Part shown: positions 6,726 through 15,267 of the stretch, one piece after another | Numbering within the stretch: the stretch's first letter is position 1 | Layout of the letters: each line of letters begins with the position of its first letter | Assembly: GCA_002480565.1 (NCBI GenBank) | Contig: DLCK01000070.1 | Span: 1 to 22,365 of the forward strand | DNA length: 22,365 nt | Source: Phycisphaerales bacterium UBA7800 | GTDB taxonomy: Bacteria > Planctomycetota > Phycisphaerae > Phycisphaerales > Phycisphaeraceae | Direction of reading: 5' to 3' | Made by a program: the position numbers and the translations under genes | Notes under the pieces: generated by a model | Seen by the model: only the letters and a program-made list of their open reading frames with translations | Databases searched by the model: none | What the model was told of the DNA's origin: nothing

Positions 6726-7336
6726 CCACTGACGCCCAGCCATCACCCGTTTCATCACGTCCAGCACCACAATCGCCAACTCCGCAGGCATCACCACCAT
6801 CCCAACAGACTACAACGACCTCGACTCCTGCGCCGGATACCAATGCACCGCCAGCCGTTGAAATTCAACAGGTCGATCCGTCGGACACCAAGGCGGTTTG
6901 GGAACAGGTTGGACGTGCAGCAGGTAATTCACCGGGCATGGTCAGTCTCAGTCGGACAATGTTGATCCAGGAAATCAAAGACCGCGTGGTGAAGATCGCG
7001 CCCAAGCCAGGCAATCGCAGTTACGTCACCGAACGGCAGAAGTCCCAAGTCGCTGAATTGCTTGGCAAGGTATTGGGCTTTGGCGTGTCGGTGGAAATTC
7101 AGGACAAACAGTCAGCTGCCAATCCATCAGCCGAGAGTACGAACGCATCGCCAGATGGTGGCATGTCCCAACGTCAAAAGGCGATGACCTTGCCTTTGGT
7201 TGAGCAGATTGGTGAATTGTTTGATGTGTCACTTGTTGAGGTGGCAGAGGACAAGCCGGTTGATGTTGTCCCACCGGATGATGCAGATATTGATGATGAC
7301 ATGTCGGATGACGACCTGGAGGAAGATGATGTTTGA
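5553..7336 (+). CDS. dnaX: DNA polymerase III subunit tau (full-length dnaX product via -1 frameshift)
   Basis: tau is the clamp-loader subunit that also tethers polymerase and helicase. The first 390 codons encode the AAA+ part (see the gamma entry). At 6712-6721 there are ten A residues. Slipping back one base there bypasses TGA 6723-6725 and continues without a stop to TGA 7334-7336, giving 594 residues. The joined extension is a Pro/Ser/Thr/Gln-rich linker (about residues 391-435). A folded domain follows, with VWEQVG and LVEQIGELFDVSLVEV, which resembles the usual tau C-terminus, and then a strongly acidic tail. No credible start or Shine-Dalgarno serves the extension alone; the first ATG in that frame (6938) is inside the folded part. 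A shift or transcript slippage is therefore needed, unless the run is a sequencing error. ybaB overlaps the 3' end. Confidence 0.82.
6712..6721 (+). other. A10 slippage site in dnaX
   Basis: Ten consecutive A residues, read as (C)AA AAA AAA A(AC) in the gamma frame, end one base before CTGA, so the zero frame stops at once (TGA 6723-6725). The downstream tau frame is -1. A homopolymer this long can slip either on the ribosome (tandem AAA codons) or in RNA polymerase, both documented for dnaX genes (Escherichia coli and Thermus). No clear hairpin follows; a weak purine-rich ACAGGG lies upstream. Confidence 0.75.
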
Positions 7337-7685
7337 TAATCTCAAGAACATGGCCAGCATGATGGGGCAAGCCAAGGAAATGCGTGCCAAGATGGAGCAG
7401 ATCCAGGCTGAGTTAGAGCATAAGACGATCACCGCCGATGCCGGCGCTGGTGCCGTGACAGTGACGATGAATGGCAAGATGCAGGTAGTGAATGTGGTGT
7501 TGGACCCTGTGATGATCCAGACGCTTGCAGGTGAAGGTGCCGATGCCGACAAGCAGATGATCGAAGATTTGATTGTCGCTGCCTGCTCTGGAGCACATGC
7601 CAAAGCTCAGCAAATGATGCAGGAAGAAATGAAACAACTCACCGGCGGACTGGACATTCCAGGTTTGGATCAGATGTTTCAATAG
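7329..7685 (+). CDS. ybaB: YbaB/EbfC family nucleoid-associated protein
   Basis: The 118-residue protein starts MFDNLKNMASMMGQAKEM and shows the family pattern: a helical N-terminus (about 1-30) with KMEQIQAEL, a beta-rich middle containing AGAGAVTVTMNGKMQVV, and a C-terminal helix ending in a Gly/Pro/Gln tail. Homologues form tweezer-like dimers that bind DNA. The ATG at 7329 is preferred over the one at 7326 because GGAGG lies at a better distance. It overlaps the dnaX stop by 8 nt, suggesting translational coupling. The usual next gene, recR, is absent: a convergent gene ends 8 nt further on. Confidence 0.9.
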   Translation: MFDNLKNMASMMGQAKEMRAKMEQIQAELEHKTITADAGAGAVTVTMNGKMQVVNVVLDPVMIQTLAGEGADADKQMIEDLIVAACSGAHAKAQQMMQEEMKQLTGGLDIPGLDQMFQ

Positions 7686-7693
7686 GACAAATG

Positions 7694-8857
7694 TCAGCCT
7701 GCCTGCTTATGACGGTTTGTGCGATCATGCTTCAATGGCGTTGTATCGCCTTCAGATTGGCTTGGCATGTCATTGATGGTCACGCTATTGAGGAATGATT
7801 CGTGATGTCGTTTGGATAGATACAGCTGGCTGTCAGCTGCCTGTATTAAATCTTTTGGGCTACAGTAATAATCTGGTCCTGTGGTAGCACTGCCAATGTT
7901 TACAAAAGTGCCTGTTTGTGTCGATATGTCCATGACTAATTTTTTGCAGAAATCAATGGCTTTATCTTCATCACAATTGCTTAATGCGATCGAAAGTTGA
8001 TCATTGCCTATTCGACCTGCAATGTCGTTTTCATGCATTACTTTCCTCAAGTATGTACCAATTTTTTCGAGAATCACATTGCCTTGCTGATGGCCATGGG
8101 TTTCATTGATTTTTGCGAAGTTCTCGATTTCGATCGCAATTAAAGAGACAGGTATTTGGCTACTGATATGGCGATTGAACTCGCGTTGCAATGCTTCGAT
8201 GAAGGGGGTTGGATTCAGTAAAGTAGTCAAGTTGTCAGTTTGGGATAACAATTCGATTTGCTGTGTGCGTTCTTGGATTTTTTCTTCCAGTGATGATGCA
8301 TATTGTTCAATTTTTTTCTTCGCATTGGTTGTTTCTGTGACCAGGCTGTTGATATACGTGTCGAACACATAAGACACATCAAAGAGGATGAGTTTGTCGA
8401 GCGATTCAATAAGGGGTTTGGCCATGTCATCTGGGGACACTTTTTCAATCAGTTGATTGATCAGATGTTTGAGTTGTTGGATGCCGCTTAGGTACAGAAA
8501 TGGTGATACCCCAATGCGTTTATGCACGATGCCGATACGCAATCGGGACTTTACATATTCTTCTTCATAGTCACCTGCAAACAGACTGAGGATATAGTGC
8601 TTTTGTGCCTGTTTAAGTCGTTCAAGAGTGTCTGCATCATTAATGAGTAAAGCGACTTCATCGATACTGGTTTGATGTTTGTAAAATTCTTCAACCAGGC
8701 CATCAATGTATTTTTGCATCGTGGGTTGAAACTGGGTCAAAATCAATTCGTTTTCATTGAGCAATCCAAAACATTCTTTGCGGAGTCGAATGTTCCAATC
8801 AGAGATATGTAATTGCTGCAATATGGATTGAGAGGTGGGATTCATCGTTTTATCCAT
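7694..8857 (-). CDS. Globin-coupled sensor with degenerate GGDEF domain
   Basis: The 387-residue protein has an N-terminal sensor globin (about 18-175). It shows the family pattern HY-x4-LFAGDYEEEYVKSRLRIGIVHKRIGVSP, with H112 as the likely haem-binding (proximal) histidine. A coiled coil follows (about 175-205), then a GGDEF-type domain (about 205-350). In active diguanylate cyclases the signature is GGDEF; here it reads GNDQL (284-288), and the upstream metal/substrate motif is altered (EIENFAKINETHGHQQGN). Domain order matches DosC-type oxygen sensors, but synthesis of c-di-GMP is doubtful. It is the last gene of a run that includes polysaccharide synthesis genes, 30 nt after the previous gene. 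The ATG at 8845 is an alternative start; neither has a strong Shine-Dalgarno. Confidence 0.82.
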   Translation of the reverse strand: MDKTMNPTSQSILQQLHISDWNIRLRKECFGLLNENELILTQFQPTMQKYIDGLVEEFYKHQTSIDEVALLINDADTLERLKQAQKHYILSLFAGDYEEEYVKSRLRIGIVHKRIGVSPFLYLSGIQQLKHLINQLIEKVSPDDMAKPLIESLDKLILFDVSYVFDTYINSLVTETTNAKKKIEQYASSLEEKIQERTQQIELLSQTDNLTTLLNPTPFIEALQREFNRHISSQIPVSLIAIEIENFAKINETHGHQQGNVILEKIGTYLRKVMHENDIAGRIGNDQLSIALSNCDEDKAIDFCKKLVMDISTQTGTFVNIGSATTGPDYYCSPKDLIQAADSQLYLSKRHHESFLNSVTINDMPSQSEGDTTPLKHDRTNRHKQAG

Positions 8858-8887
8858 GATTAATATTGGTTGGGTTATGAGGTTTTT

Positions 8888-9568
8888 TTAGCTGCCGGTT
8901 TTACCATTTTTACGACCGATTCGGCCGATGATTGGATTGTCAGGATCGACTGCAATTTCGACACTTGGGCCACCTTCGAATTGTTCTTCGAGTGACATGC
9001 TCTGGCTTCCGGGTGGGGGGCCAGGGGCCACATGCGTGGTGAAGTGTGGAGCATCGGGCGCAATACCCGGAGGCATCGGAGGCATAGCAGATGAGGCCAA
9101 TGCCAATTGAGGTTGTTGATATTCTTTAGCGCGAGCCGTCCGCGGGTAAGCGGGTTTGACGTGTGGTTCGTGGGCGCGGAACGACCGATGAATCGGGCTG
9201 TTGCGTTGACAGTATTCCAATAGCATCAACACCACGATGGCGATGTTGTACATCAGCAGCATCAGCAACAAGCCGTGCAGTGCATATTCGTTGGGTTGGA
9301 TATCCAATTGTTTATGGAAGAAGAAAAAATCGCCCATGCGATGAAGCTTGAGTTCCAGTGATTTACTGCCAAGGGTTTGAGCAAACGGCAGCCATGGGAA
9401 ATCTTCGCGGAAGAGTCTTGGGGCATCTGGGATCACGGCCCAGAGTCCGCCTGCTGTCATGGACAGTGGGAGCCATCGCCAACCGCGACGCATGATCATA
9501 CATCCAACACCGGTGGCGACTGTGGCACCGGCCATCCCAACGGCAAAATGCATTGTTGTCCAGGCCAT
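8888..9568 (-). CDS. Hypothetical membrane protein with proline-rich tail
   Basis: I do not recognise this 226-residue protein with certainty. Three hydrophobic segments are visible (about residues 8-25, 32-48, 97-119). His7, the VIPDAPRLF motif (45-53) and LHRMGDFFFFH (75-85) are faintly like the metal-dependent hydrolase-type membrane proteins of the DUF457/YdjM kind, but the match is weak. Residues about 140-205 are rich in Pro, Ala and Gln and are probably disordered. TTGGAG lies 9 nt before the ATG. It is placed between the sugar-nucleotide dehydrogenase (59 nt upstream) and the globin-coupled GGDEF gene, so it is likely part of the same transcript. Confidence 0.6.
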   Translation of the reverse strand: MAWTTMHFAVGMAGATVATGVGCMIMRRGWRWLPLSMTAGGLWAVIPDAPRLFREDFPWLPFAQTLGSKSLELKLHRMGDFFFFHKQLDIQPNEYALHGLLLMLLMYNIAIVVLMLLEYCQRNSPIHRSFRAHEPHVKPAYPRTARAKEYQQPQLALASSAMPPMPPGIAPDAPHFTTHVAPGPPPGSQSMSLEEQFEGGPSVEIAVDPDNPIIGRIGRKNGKTGS

Positions 9569-9627
9569 AGCAGATCACTCCAACAGGCTCGATGCGCTGC
9601 TGCTGTGGAGGCATCTGACATTAATGC

Positions 9628-10983
9628 TCAAGCAGCTTCGGCGCGTGGTGTTGCCTGATGATTAGTGTCGGCAACCTGTTGGGTGAACTTACCTTGCCCG
9701 GTCAGATCGATCACAATCTTCCCCTCAAGGTGTTGGGGCTGTAACGATTGAATCGATTTGGTGAGCACGATAACCTGAGCATCGGCAAAAGCTGCATCCA
9801 AATCATCACGCAGGAGCATGCCAAGATGTGGCAGATGCTCAGCGACATAAGCAGCATTGGTACCGATAAGGTTTTCTGGAATAAGATCCGGATCGTAGAT
9901 CGAAAGCGGGATGCCTTTACCCAGTAATTGTTCAGCCAGATCAACCATGGGGCTTTCACGCAAATCATCTGTGCCCGGTTTGAAAGTCAGACCGAGTAAC
10001 AGTGTGCGTTTGCGACCTTGGGCTAGGACTTGATCCACACCACGTTTGAGTTGCGCGGCATTGGAACCTAAGACAGAACTGATTAATGGCAGGTCAATAC
10101 CATACTCACGCGCCTTGCCCATCATCGCGCGGGTGTCCTTGGGCAGACATGAACCACCAAACGCAAAACCAGGTTTAAGATAAGCAGCAGAGACGTTGAG
10201 TTTGGTGTCATGGCAAAAAGCCTGCATCACGGCTTCGGGGTCTGCACCCATCGCCGAAGCCAGTGAACCAATTTCGTTGGCAAAATCAATTTTCACTGCA
10301 TGGTAAATGTTGCATGCATATTTCATCAATTCGCTTTCGCGACTGCCCAGTGGCAAGTGAGGAGCATCGACACCTTTGTAGATTGTGTGCATTGCTTCGT
10401 CGACAGCTACACGATCAGACGGATCATCACTGCCCCAGACGATCATTGGTGGATGATGCCAGTCTTTTAGGGCACTGCCTTCACGCAGAAATTCCGGATG
10501 ATGACAGACCGACACATGGGGGCATGCGGCTTTGAGCTTCGGGGCGATGTGTGTTGCAATCGTGCCCGGTGGGACCGTGCTGCGAATCATCACCACACGG
10601 GGCTTGGTTTCAAAATGTAATGCCATGGCCAATTGATCCGTCACGCGATCAATCGCATCCAGATTCACCTGCCCCTGAGCATTACTTGGCGTCCCAACAG
10701 CGATCATGATGATGTCCGACTGCTTGACGGCTGCGGTGAGATCGTCGGTTGCATCCAGTGATCCATGGGCATGCATCTTGGCAACGAGTTCCTGCAAGCC
10801 CGGTTCAAAGACAGGCGACTGCCCGCATTGGAGCATTTTGAGTTTGGCAGTTTGAACTTCCACGCCGATGACGTGACAGCCTTGTGATGCCAGGGCCGCG
10901 CTACTGACCGCACCGACGTAACCCATTCCGATCATGGTGACGGTGGGCATGGTTTTTTCGCTTGTTTCAAGGTTGTTTTTCAT
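9628..10983 (-). CDS. UDP-glucose/GDP-mannose 6-dehydrogenase family protein
   Basis: The 451-residue protein oxidises a sugar nucleotide to its uronic acid, a precursor for acidic polysaccharide. It shows the NAD-binding GMGYVGAVSSAAL (19-31), the substrate-region HHPEFLREGSALKDW (161-175), the catalytic-cysteine motif GFAFGGSCLPKDTRA (C279), and a C-terminal domain starting TLLLGLTFKPGTDDLRESP. The CHDTKLNVSAAYLKPGFAFGG neighbourhood is closer to GDP-mannose dehydrogenase (AlgD-like) than to UDP-glucose dehydrogenase, but the substrate is inference. The start overlaps the previous gene's stop in TGATG, with GGAGG 7 nt before, indicating translational coupling to the glycosyltransferase gene. 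Confidence 0.88.
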   Translation of the reverse strand: MKNNLETSEKTMPTVTMIGMGYVGAVSSAALASQGCHVIGVEVQTAKLKMLQCGQSPVFEPGLQELVAKMHAHGSLDATDDLTAAVKQSDIIMIAVGTPSNAQGQVNLDAIDRVTDQLAMALHFETKPRVVMIRSTVPPGTIATHIAPKLKAACPHVSVCHHPEFLREGSALKDWHHPPMIVWGSDDPSDRVAVDEAMHTIYKGVDAPHLPLGSRESELMKYACNIYHAVKIDFANEIGSLASAMGADPEAVMQAFCHDTKLNVSAAYLKPGFAFGGSCLPKDTRAMMGKAREYGIDLPLISSVLGSNAAQLKRGVDQVLAQGRKRTLLLGLTFKPGTDDLRESPMVDLAEQLLGKGIPLSIYDPDLIPENLIGTNAAYVAEHLPHLGMLLRDDLDAAFADAQVIVLTKSIQSLQPQHLEGKIVIDLTGQGKFTQQVADTNHQATPRAEAA

Positions 10984-12272
10984 CAGGCGGCCTCCTTGGT
11001 GACATTGGACTTTAAGGCATGTTGTTCAAAAATTGGTGTATGTCGGCTGCAATGGCCGTCGGCACAAGGCAGACGGTCGAGCCATTGAAGCATCTGCATC
11101 GCAGCGTTGGGCCAGCTATGGTGAGCCATGACCCATTGGCGAAGTTGTATTGAAAGTTTTTGTGATAAGCCGACATTGCCCCAGAGATTTTCCAGGCAAT
11201 CGACCCACTGCGAAGCGGACTTGGCGGTCAGGATCGGTAGTTCGCCATCAAGACCGGCAATGGCCTTGGGCGTCCCCACAATCGGAATTCCCATTGCCGC
11301 AGCTTCCAGAAGTTTATTCTTGATTCCACCACCACAACGCATTGGCAAGACCGTCGCGCAACTGCTATGCACGTACGGGCGGATGTCCGGTACGCTACCG
11401 ACAATCTCAATGCCGTCGGCTTGGTTAAGTGACAGAATTTTATCCGTTGGATTCTTGCCAACCACTTTGAAAGTCGCATCCGGATGCTTGGCATGAAGGT
11501 GAGGCCAAATATCCTCAGTAAACCAACTTACCGCATCAATGTTGGGTTCAAAGTCCATTCGACCCCAGAAAACAAGCTGTTTGTTAACAACTCGCGTCAT
11601 CGGTGGGGCGAAGAATTCGGTATCCACACCATTGCGGATACAGGTGGTTTTCTTTGCTCCTGCCAGATGCTTGAGAAGTTTGGCTTCACGGGGTGCCACG
11701 CCAATAGCGCCATCCATCCCGCGGACGAAGAACGTTTCAAGCCCGCCGTAAAGGGCAAGCTTCTGCATTCGTTGTGATAGTGTTGATAGACCTTCACGTC
11801 GCATACACGAGAGTTGGAAGTACATCAGTTCGTCTGCTGCGTACCAGACTTTGCGAATGTCGGTGTACTGTTGAATCGCGCGAAGCATCAGAATGCTGTG
11901 TTGCCCCAGACCGATGACTGTTTTGGGACGGTGTTGTTCGACAAGTGAAATGATCCCTGCAAAACGGCCCAGGTCACGGCCTTGATAGTCTGCCAATCGC
12001 ATGCGAGCGCGATAGCCAAGACCTTCCCAACCCTTGAGGAAGCTTTCAGTCTGTTCTGCATCAACTTCCGGCCAAGGCAGGTAGTGACAGCGAATACTTT
12101 CAGACGCTTCATCAGGTAATGGTGTGATACTAGCCACGGCTACTTTCACGCCATGCTCGCTTAACGCTTTGATGATGTTTGATCCGCGAATGGAAAAACC
12201 TTGATCCACAGGATGCAATGCATGTTCACTGACAAAGAGGATATCGAGTTGTTCATGGGGCTTGCGACTCAT
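10983..12272 (-). CDS. GT4-like glycosyltransferase (Stp1-like)
   Basis: The 429-residue protein has a two-Rossmann GT-B layout. The C-terminal half shows LVFWGRMDFEPNIDAVSWF (about 250-270), VVGKNPTDKI, VGSVPDIRPYVHSS and the donor-site MRCGGGIKNKLLEAAAMG (about 330). This pattern resembles sugar transferases of the Stp1/TIGR03087 kind that accompany exopolysaccharide loci. No signal peptide is seen, so it is likely cytoplasmic. It lies 5 nt after the next glycosyltransferase gene and overlaps the dehydrogenase gene by one base, so it is firmly in the operon. The C-terminal 35 residues are cysteine- and histidine-containing and probably not part of the fold. Confidence 0.85.
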   Translation of the reverse strand: MSRKPHEQLDILFVSEHALHPVDQGFSIRGSNIIKALSEHGVKVAVASITPLPDEASESIRCHYLPWPEVDAEQTESFLKGWEGLGYRARMRLADYQGRDLGRFAGIISLVEQHRPKTVIGLGQHSILMLRAIQQYTDIRKVWYAADELMYFQLSCMRREGLSTLSQRMQKLALYGGLETFFVRGMDGAIGVAPREAKLLKHLAGAKKTTCIRNGVDTEFFAPPMTRVVNKQLVFWGRMDFEPNIDAVSWFTEDIWPHLHAKHPDATFKVVGKNPTDKILSLNQADGIEIVGSVPDIRPYVHSSCATVLPMRCGGGIKNKLLEAAAMGIPIVGTPKAIAGLDGELPILTAKSASQWVDCLENLWGNVGLSQKLSIQLRQWVMAHHSWPNAAMQMLQWLDRLPCADGHCSRHTPIFEQHALKSNVTKEAA

Positions 12273-12277
12273 GGTAC

Positions 12278-13438
12278 TTATGCAGCCTTTCTCAACGAGG
12301 ATTTGTTTTCACGAATCATGCCAGTGGCCGCTTCGACGGCTTGAAGGTATCGCTGGGTCGTGGCATGCCAGTTGTATTGTTTTAAACGACTCAATCCGGC
12401 GTTGATCATATCCATGCGGTAGCTGCGATCTTTGATCAGGCGGCTTAAGCCGTTGGAAATGCACACCGAGTCTTCAGGATCTACGAGGATCGCTGCATCC
12501 CCCGCAACTTCCGGCAGGCTGGTTGTGTCACTGGTCAATACGGCGGTCTGAGCTTCAAACGCATCAAGGATTGGCAAGCCAAAACCTTCGGAAAGACTGG
12601 GGAAGGCCAGGATTTCCGCACCGCTAAGCAGTGGGGCGATGTCCTCCTCAGGCACAAAACCGTTGAGGTTCACATTCCGCTCAATGCCCAGATTGGTGAC
12701 CTGCTTTTTGATTTTCTTTTTGGTGTTTTCATCAAGTCCAACGACCACCAGTTGCCAGTTTTTGCGGACATTTGAATTGAGCATGGCCCAGGCTTCGATG
12801 ACTCGCTTTGTATTTTTACGTGGAGCTGCTGCACCAAAATGAATCGCATAGGGTCGATCAATGGCATACCGCCTAAGCGTTTGATGGCTGGCATTATCCG
12901 GGACATAGTGCATGTTACTGTCCGCTGCCCAGGCATTGATTGTGATCCGATGTGGGTCGGCACCAAACTCACTGACCAAGCGGTTGCGCGTATACAACGA
13001 TGGCGTGATGATCCAACTCGCATGTTTGCATGCTCGTTTGATACTGCGACGGAAATGATTGATCTGTTGTTTGCTGCGACCTTCGGGCATGTCCAATGGG
13101 ATCAGGTCATGAATGGTGACCATCGTTGGCACAGGAAAAACCGAAGGACAGGTATTGGCAGGGCAATGCAGAATGTCCACATCGTCCTTCCATGCCTGCC
13201 AAGGTAATCGGATACGTTCCCACGCATCAAAGCGATCACCGGGCATGTCCATGAAGTGATCAATAATGTTGGATTGGGGAAGGATGACTTCGTCAAGCGG
13301 CTTTTCCAGACGGTGGTAAGCGCGAACTTCCCAGTTGGGTTCCATGGCTGAGACATAACTGTAAAGGTCGATCAGGTTCTTACCTGTCCCTCGTCGCGAT
13401 GGCCAATAGATGGTGCGTGCGTCTAAACCAATCCGCAT
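12278..13438 (-). CDS. GT4-family glycosyltransferase
   Basis: The start chosen is ATG 13438 (MRIGLDAR), because GAGGGA lies 7 nt before it; a TTG at 13453 would add five residues. The 386-residue protein has the GT-B arrangement: an N-terminal glycine-rich start (RRGTGKNLIDLY), then VTIHDLIPLDMPEG, ITPSLYTRNRL, and a C-terminal donor site with VVVGLDENTKKK, LNGFVPEEDIAPLLSGAEI and FPSLSEGFGLPILDAFEAQ (the EGFGLP/E pair binds the nucleotide sugar). It is the first gene of the polysaccharide operon. The 181-bp gap upstream has no obvious strong promoter that I can single out. Confidence 0.88.
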   Translation of the reverse strand: MRIGLDARTIYWPSRRGTGKNLIDLYSYVSAMEPNWEVRAYHRLEKPLDEVILPQSNIIDHFMDMPGDRFDAWERIRLPWQAWKDDVDILHCPANTCPSVFPVPTMVTIHDLIPLDMPEGRSKQQINHFRRSIKRACKHASWIITPSLYTRNRLVSEFGADPHRITINAWAADSNMHYVPDNASHQTLRRYAIDRPYAIHFGAAAPRKNTKRVIEAWAMLNSNVRKNWQLVVVGLDENTKKKIKKQVTNLGIERNVNLNGFVPEEDIAPLLSGAEILAFPSLSEGFGLPILDAFEAQTAVLTSDTTSLPEVAGDAAILVDPEDSVCISNGLSRLIKDRSYRMDMINAGLSRLKQYNWHATTQRYLQAVEAATGMIRENKSSLRKAA

Positions 13439-13619
13439 CGATCTTTCCCTCAAACTGAGCGTTCTTATCTCTGTTTTCGGTTCGTTTTGCAGGTCAGTTA
13501 ATCGCTACAGATGGCATAGACGGAACTTTTGATACTTTGGTATGGTGCAATGTCTGATAAGTGTTATACAGTTGTTGATATGTCTCAGATGAGCTGATGC
13601 TGACGGGGCAATTCCATAT

Positions 13620-15188
13620 TTAATCCCATCGCCATGCTACTACACTCCGGACTGGTAGAGTCAGTTTTACTTTGCCATCTGCGTCCTGTTGGGTCTGGAT
13701 AACCTTTTGAGAAACGGTGTTGGCGAAAGGTGTTTGCGGGACATTGGTGCTTCGCAGCGAGTCTCCGGTGAGAATCCATTGGGTGGCCTGACTTGAATTG
13801 AGCTTGGGCAGGGTGATGCTGGTCTCAAATGAATCCGTATCCGAACGGTTGATTGCCAGCAGTGAAGTTTTACCGGTAGCTGGGTCAGTAAAGAGCATGG
13901 CCGAAGCGTTGTACGTGTAATGGGGCGGATGGCTTGCAATGTTCAATTCATCGACTTGAACGGGTATGGCAACGGGCAAAAGGGCTTGGTTGAAGATGCG
14001 GAACATGCCATGGATCGCGGTGCCGAATTTATCTGGAGTCCCTTTTGCCTTGCTGTCATTGATCACAACTCGCCATGGGCCACGATGACCGTAGCACCAA
14101 TAGTTGGCCATGGTCACTTGCGGGCGCTTCATGAGTTCGATTAAAAAGTCGGCACTGCTTATGGCTCCCTGTATAGACCAGGATTGCGGGCGCTCTTCGA
14201 TTTTTTTGTAGTTGACCCAACGGGCATGTTCATTGACCCATACGGTAATCTGTCGATCCTTGGGCCCAAGTTGCTTGATGTCATTGATGAGTTGGTCAAT
14301 ACTTTTGAGGCATGTCTGGACGGTGTAGCCGTCGTAATAGGGATGAATCACAATGCCGTCAATTTCTGTTCCCATTTCCTTAAGCAGCGTCTGATGCCAC
14401 AATGGCCAATCGGGATTATTGATAAACCAGGGCGCGGTCTTTGCATGGACATAGATCTCTATGGTTGGATCCACTTGTTTCATTGCTTTGATGCGCTGGC
14501 GTATCAACGGGATATATTGTTCTACGGTGACCTTGTTTTCTTTTTCTTTCTTGGTGTCTTGACGCATCACATCCAAATCAGCACGATTGCGGTAATCCAC
14601 TTCGTTGCCCATCTCCCAACGTTTGATGTTATACGGTGCAGGATGTCCATTCGCTGCGCGCCACTTGGCCATTGGTCCTTCTGTTGCATTGCAGTAGGCG
14701 ACCAGGTCAGCCAATTCATCGACCGGTCTTAATGGAGATGCAATCAGTGAGATTTGAGGTGGGTTGGGCAAGGATTGGAACGACGTTAAAAATTCATCAA
14801 GTCCGGCTTGGGTTTTGAACCAGGCATTCCACAAGTCATGTCGGATTGACTTGCGTTGTTCCTGCGGGCCGACGGAGTCTTTCCAGGAGTATGTATTCCC
14901 CCAATGCCAGCGGAGTTGGTGCATATCAAAGGCATTGAGCAAAGGCAGCCATGAGGGATCAATTTTACCAAGTTGTGGGTTGTAATATGCCGGTTGGGTT
15001 CTTTCGCGGATACCGTGCCAATCGATGGCTGTCATGTTCTGCCCCAATACCATCGGCCGGGTCGGTGTTGCCTGGTCGGTGATTGGCGTCATGATCAATT
15101 GAACTTTTTCTTGTGCACCTGTCATATGAGGGCAAATGAGCATGGCGAAGATGCAGGCAATGAGCAGGGAAGGACGATGTGAAAGCAT
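13620..15188 (-). CDS. Secreted clan-A glycoside hydrolase (GH51-like)
   Basis: The frame extends further upstream, but ATG 15188 is preferred. It begins a signal peptide (positive MLSHRPS, then a hydrophobic core to about residue 24, with TGAQEK after a likely cleavage site), and AGGA lies 8 nt before it. The 522-residue protein shows a (beta/alpha)8-type core with the acid/base motif KRWEMGNE (E196), IHPYYDGY (around 281) and a nucleophile candidate in VWVNEHARW (E320). The C-terminal part resembles the beta-sandwich of arabinofuranosidases (LLAINRSDTD, ILTGDSLRSTN). It probably trims arabinose- or related side chains outside the cytoplasm; the exact family and linkage are inference. It lies 79 nt after the prepilin-like gene. 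Confidence 0.8.
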   Translation of the reverse strand: MLSHRPSLLIACIFAMLICPHMTGAQEKVQLIMTPITDQATPTRPMVLGQNMTAIDWHGIRERTQPAYYNPQLGKIDPSWLPLLNAFDMHQLRWHWGNTYSWKDSVGPQEQRKSIRHDLWNAWFKTQAGLDEFLTSFQSLPNPPQISLIASPLRPVDELADLVAYCNATEGPMAKWRAANGHPAPYNIKRWEMGNEVDYRNRADLDVMRQDTKKEKENKVTVEQYIPLIRQRIKAMKQVDPTIEIYVHAKTAPWFINNPDWPLWHQTLLKEMGTEIDGIVIHPYYDGYTVQTCLKSIDQLINDIKQLGPKDRQITVWVNEHARWVNYKKIEERPQSWSIQGAISSADFLIELMKRPQVTMANYWCYGHRGPWRVVINDSKAKGTPDKFGTAIHGMFRIFNQALLPVAIPVQVDELNIASHPPHYTYNASAMLFTDPATGKTSLLAINRSDTDSFETSITLPKLNSSQATQWILTGDSLRSTNVPQTPFANTVSQKVIQTQQDADGKVKLTLPVRSVVAWRWD

Positions 15189-15267
15189 GTGGTGATTCCT
15201 GTTACAACGTGCCGGTGACCCGGTCGTCTGATGTGGGTAAAACTTGATAAATCTGTTGATGAGGTTT

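Noticed and set aside
6938..7336. A separate 132-residue gene downstream of dnaX
   Set aside because: Its frame is open back to the A10 run and encodes the tau linker before the ATG. No Shine-Dalgarno precedes 6938, so it is the tau part of dnaX.
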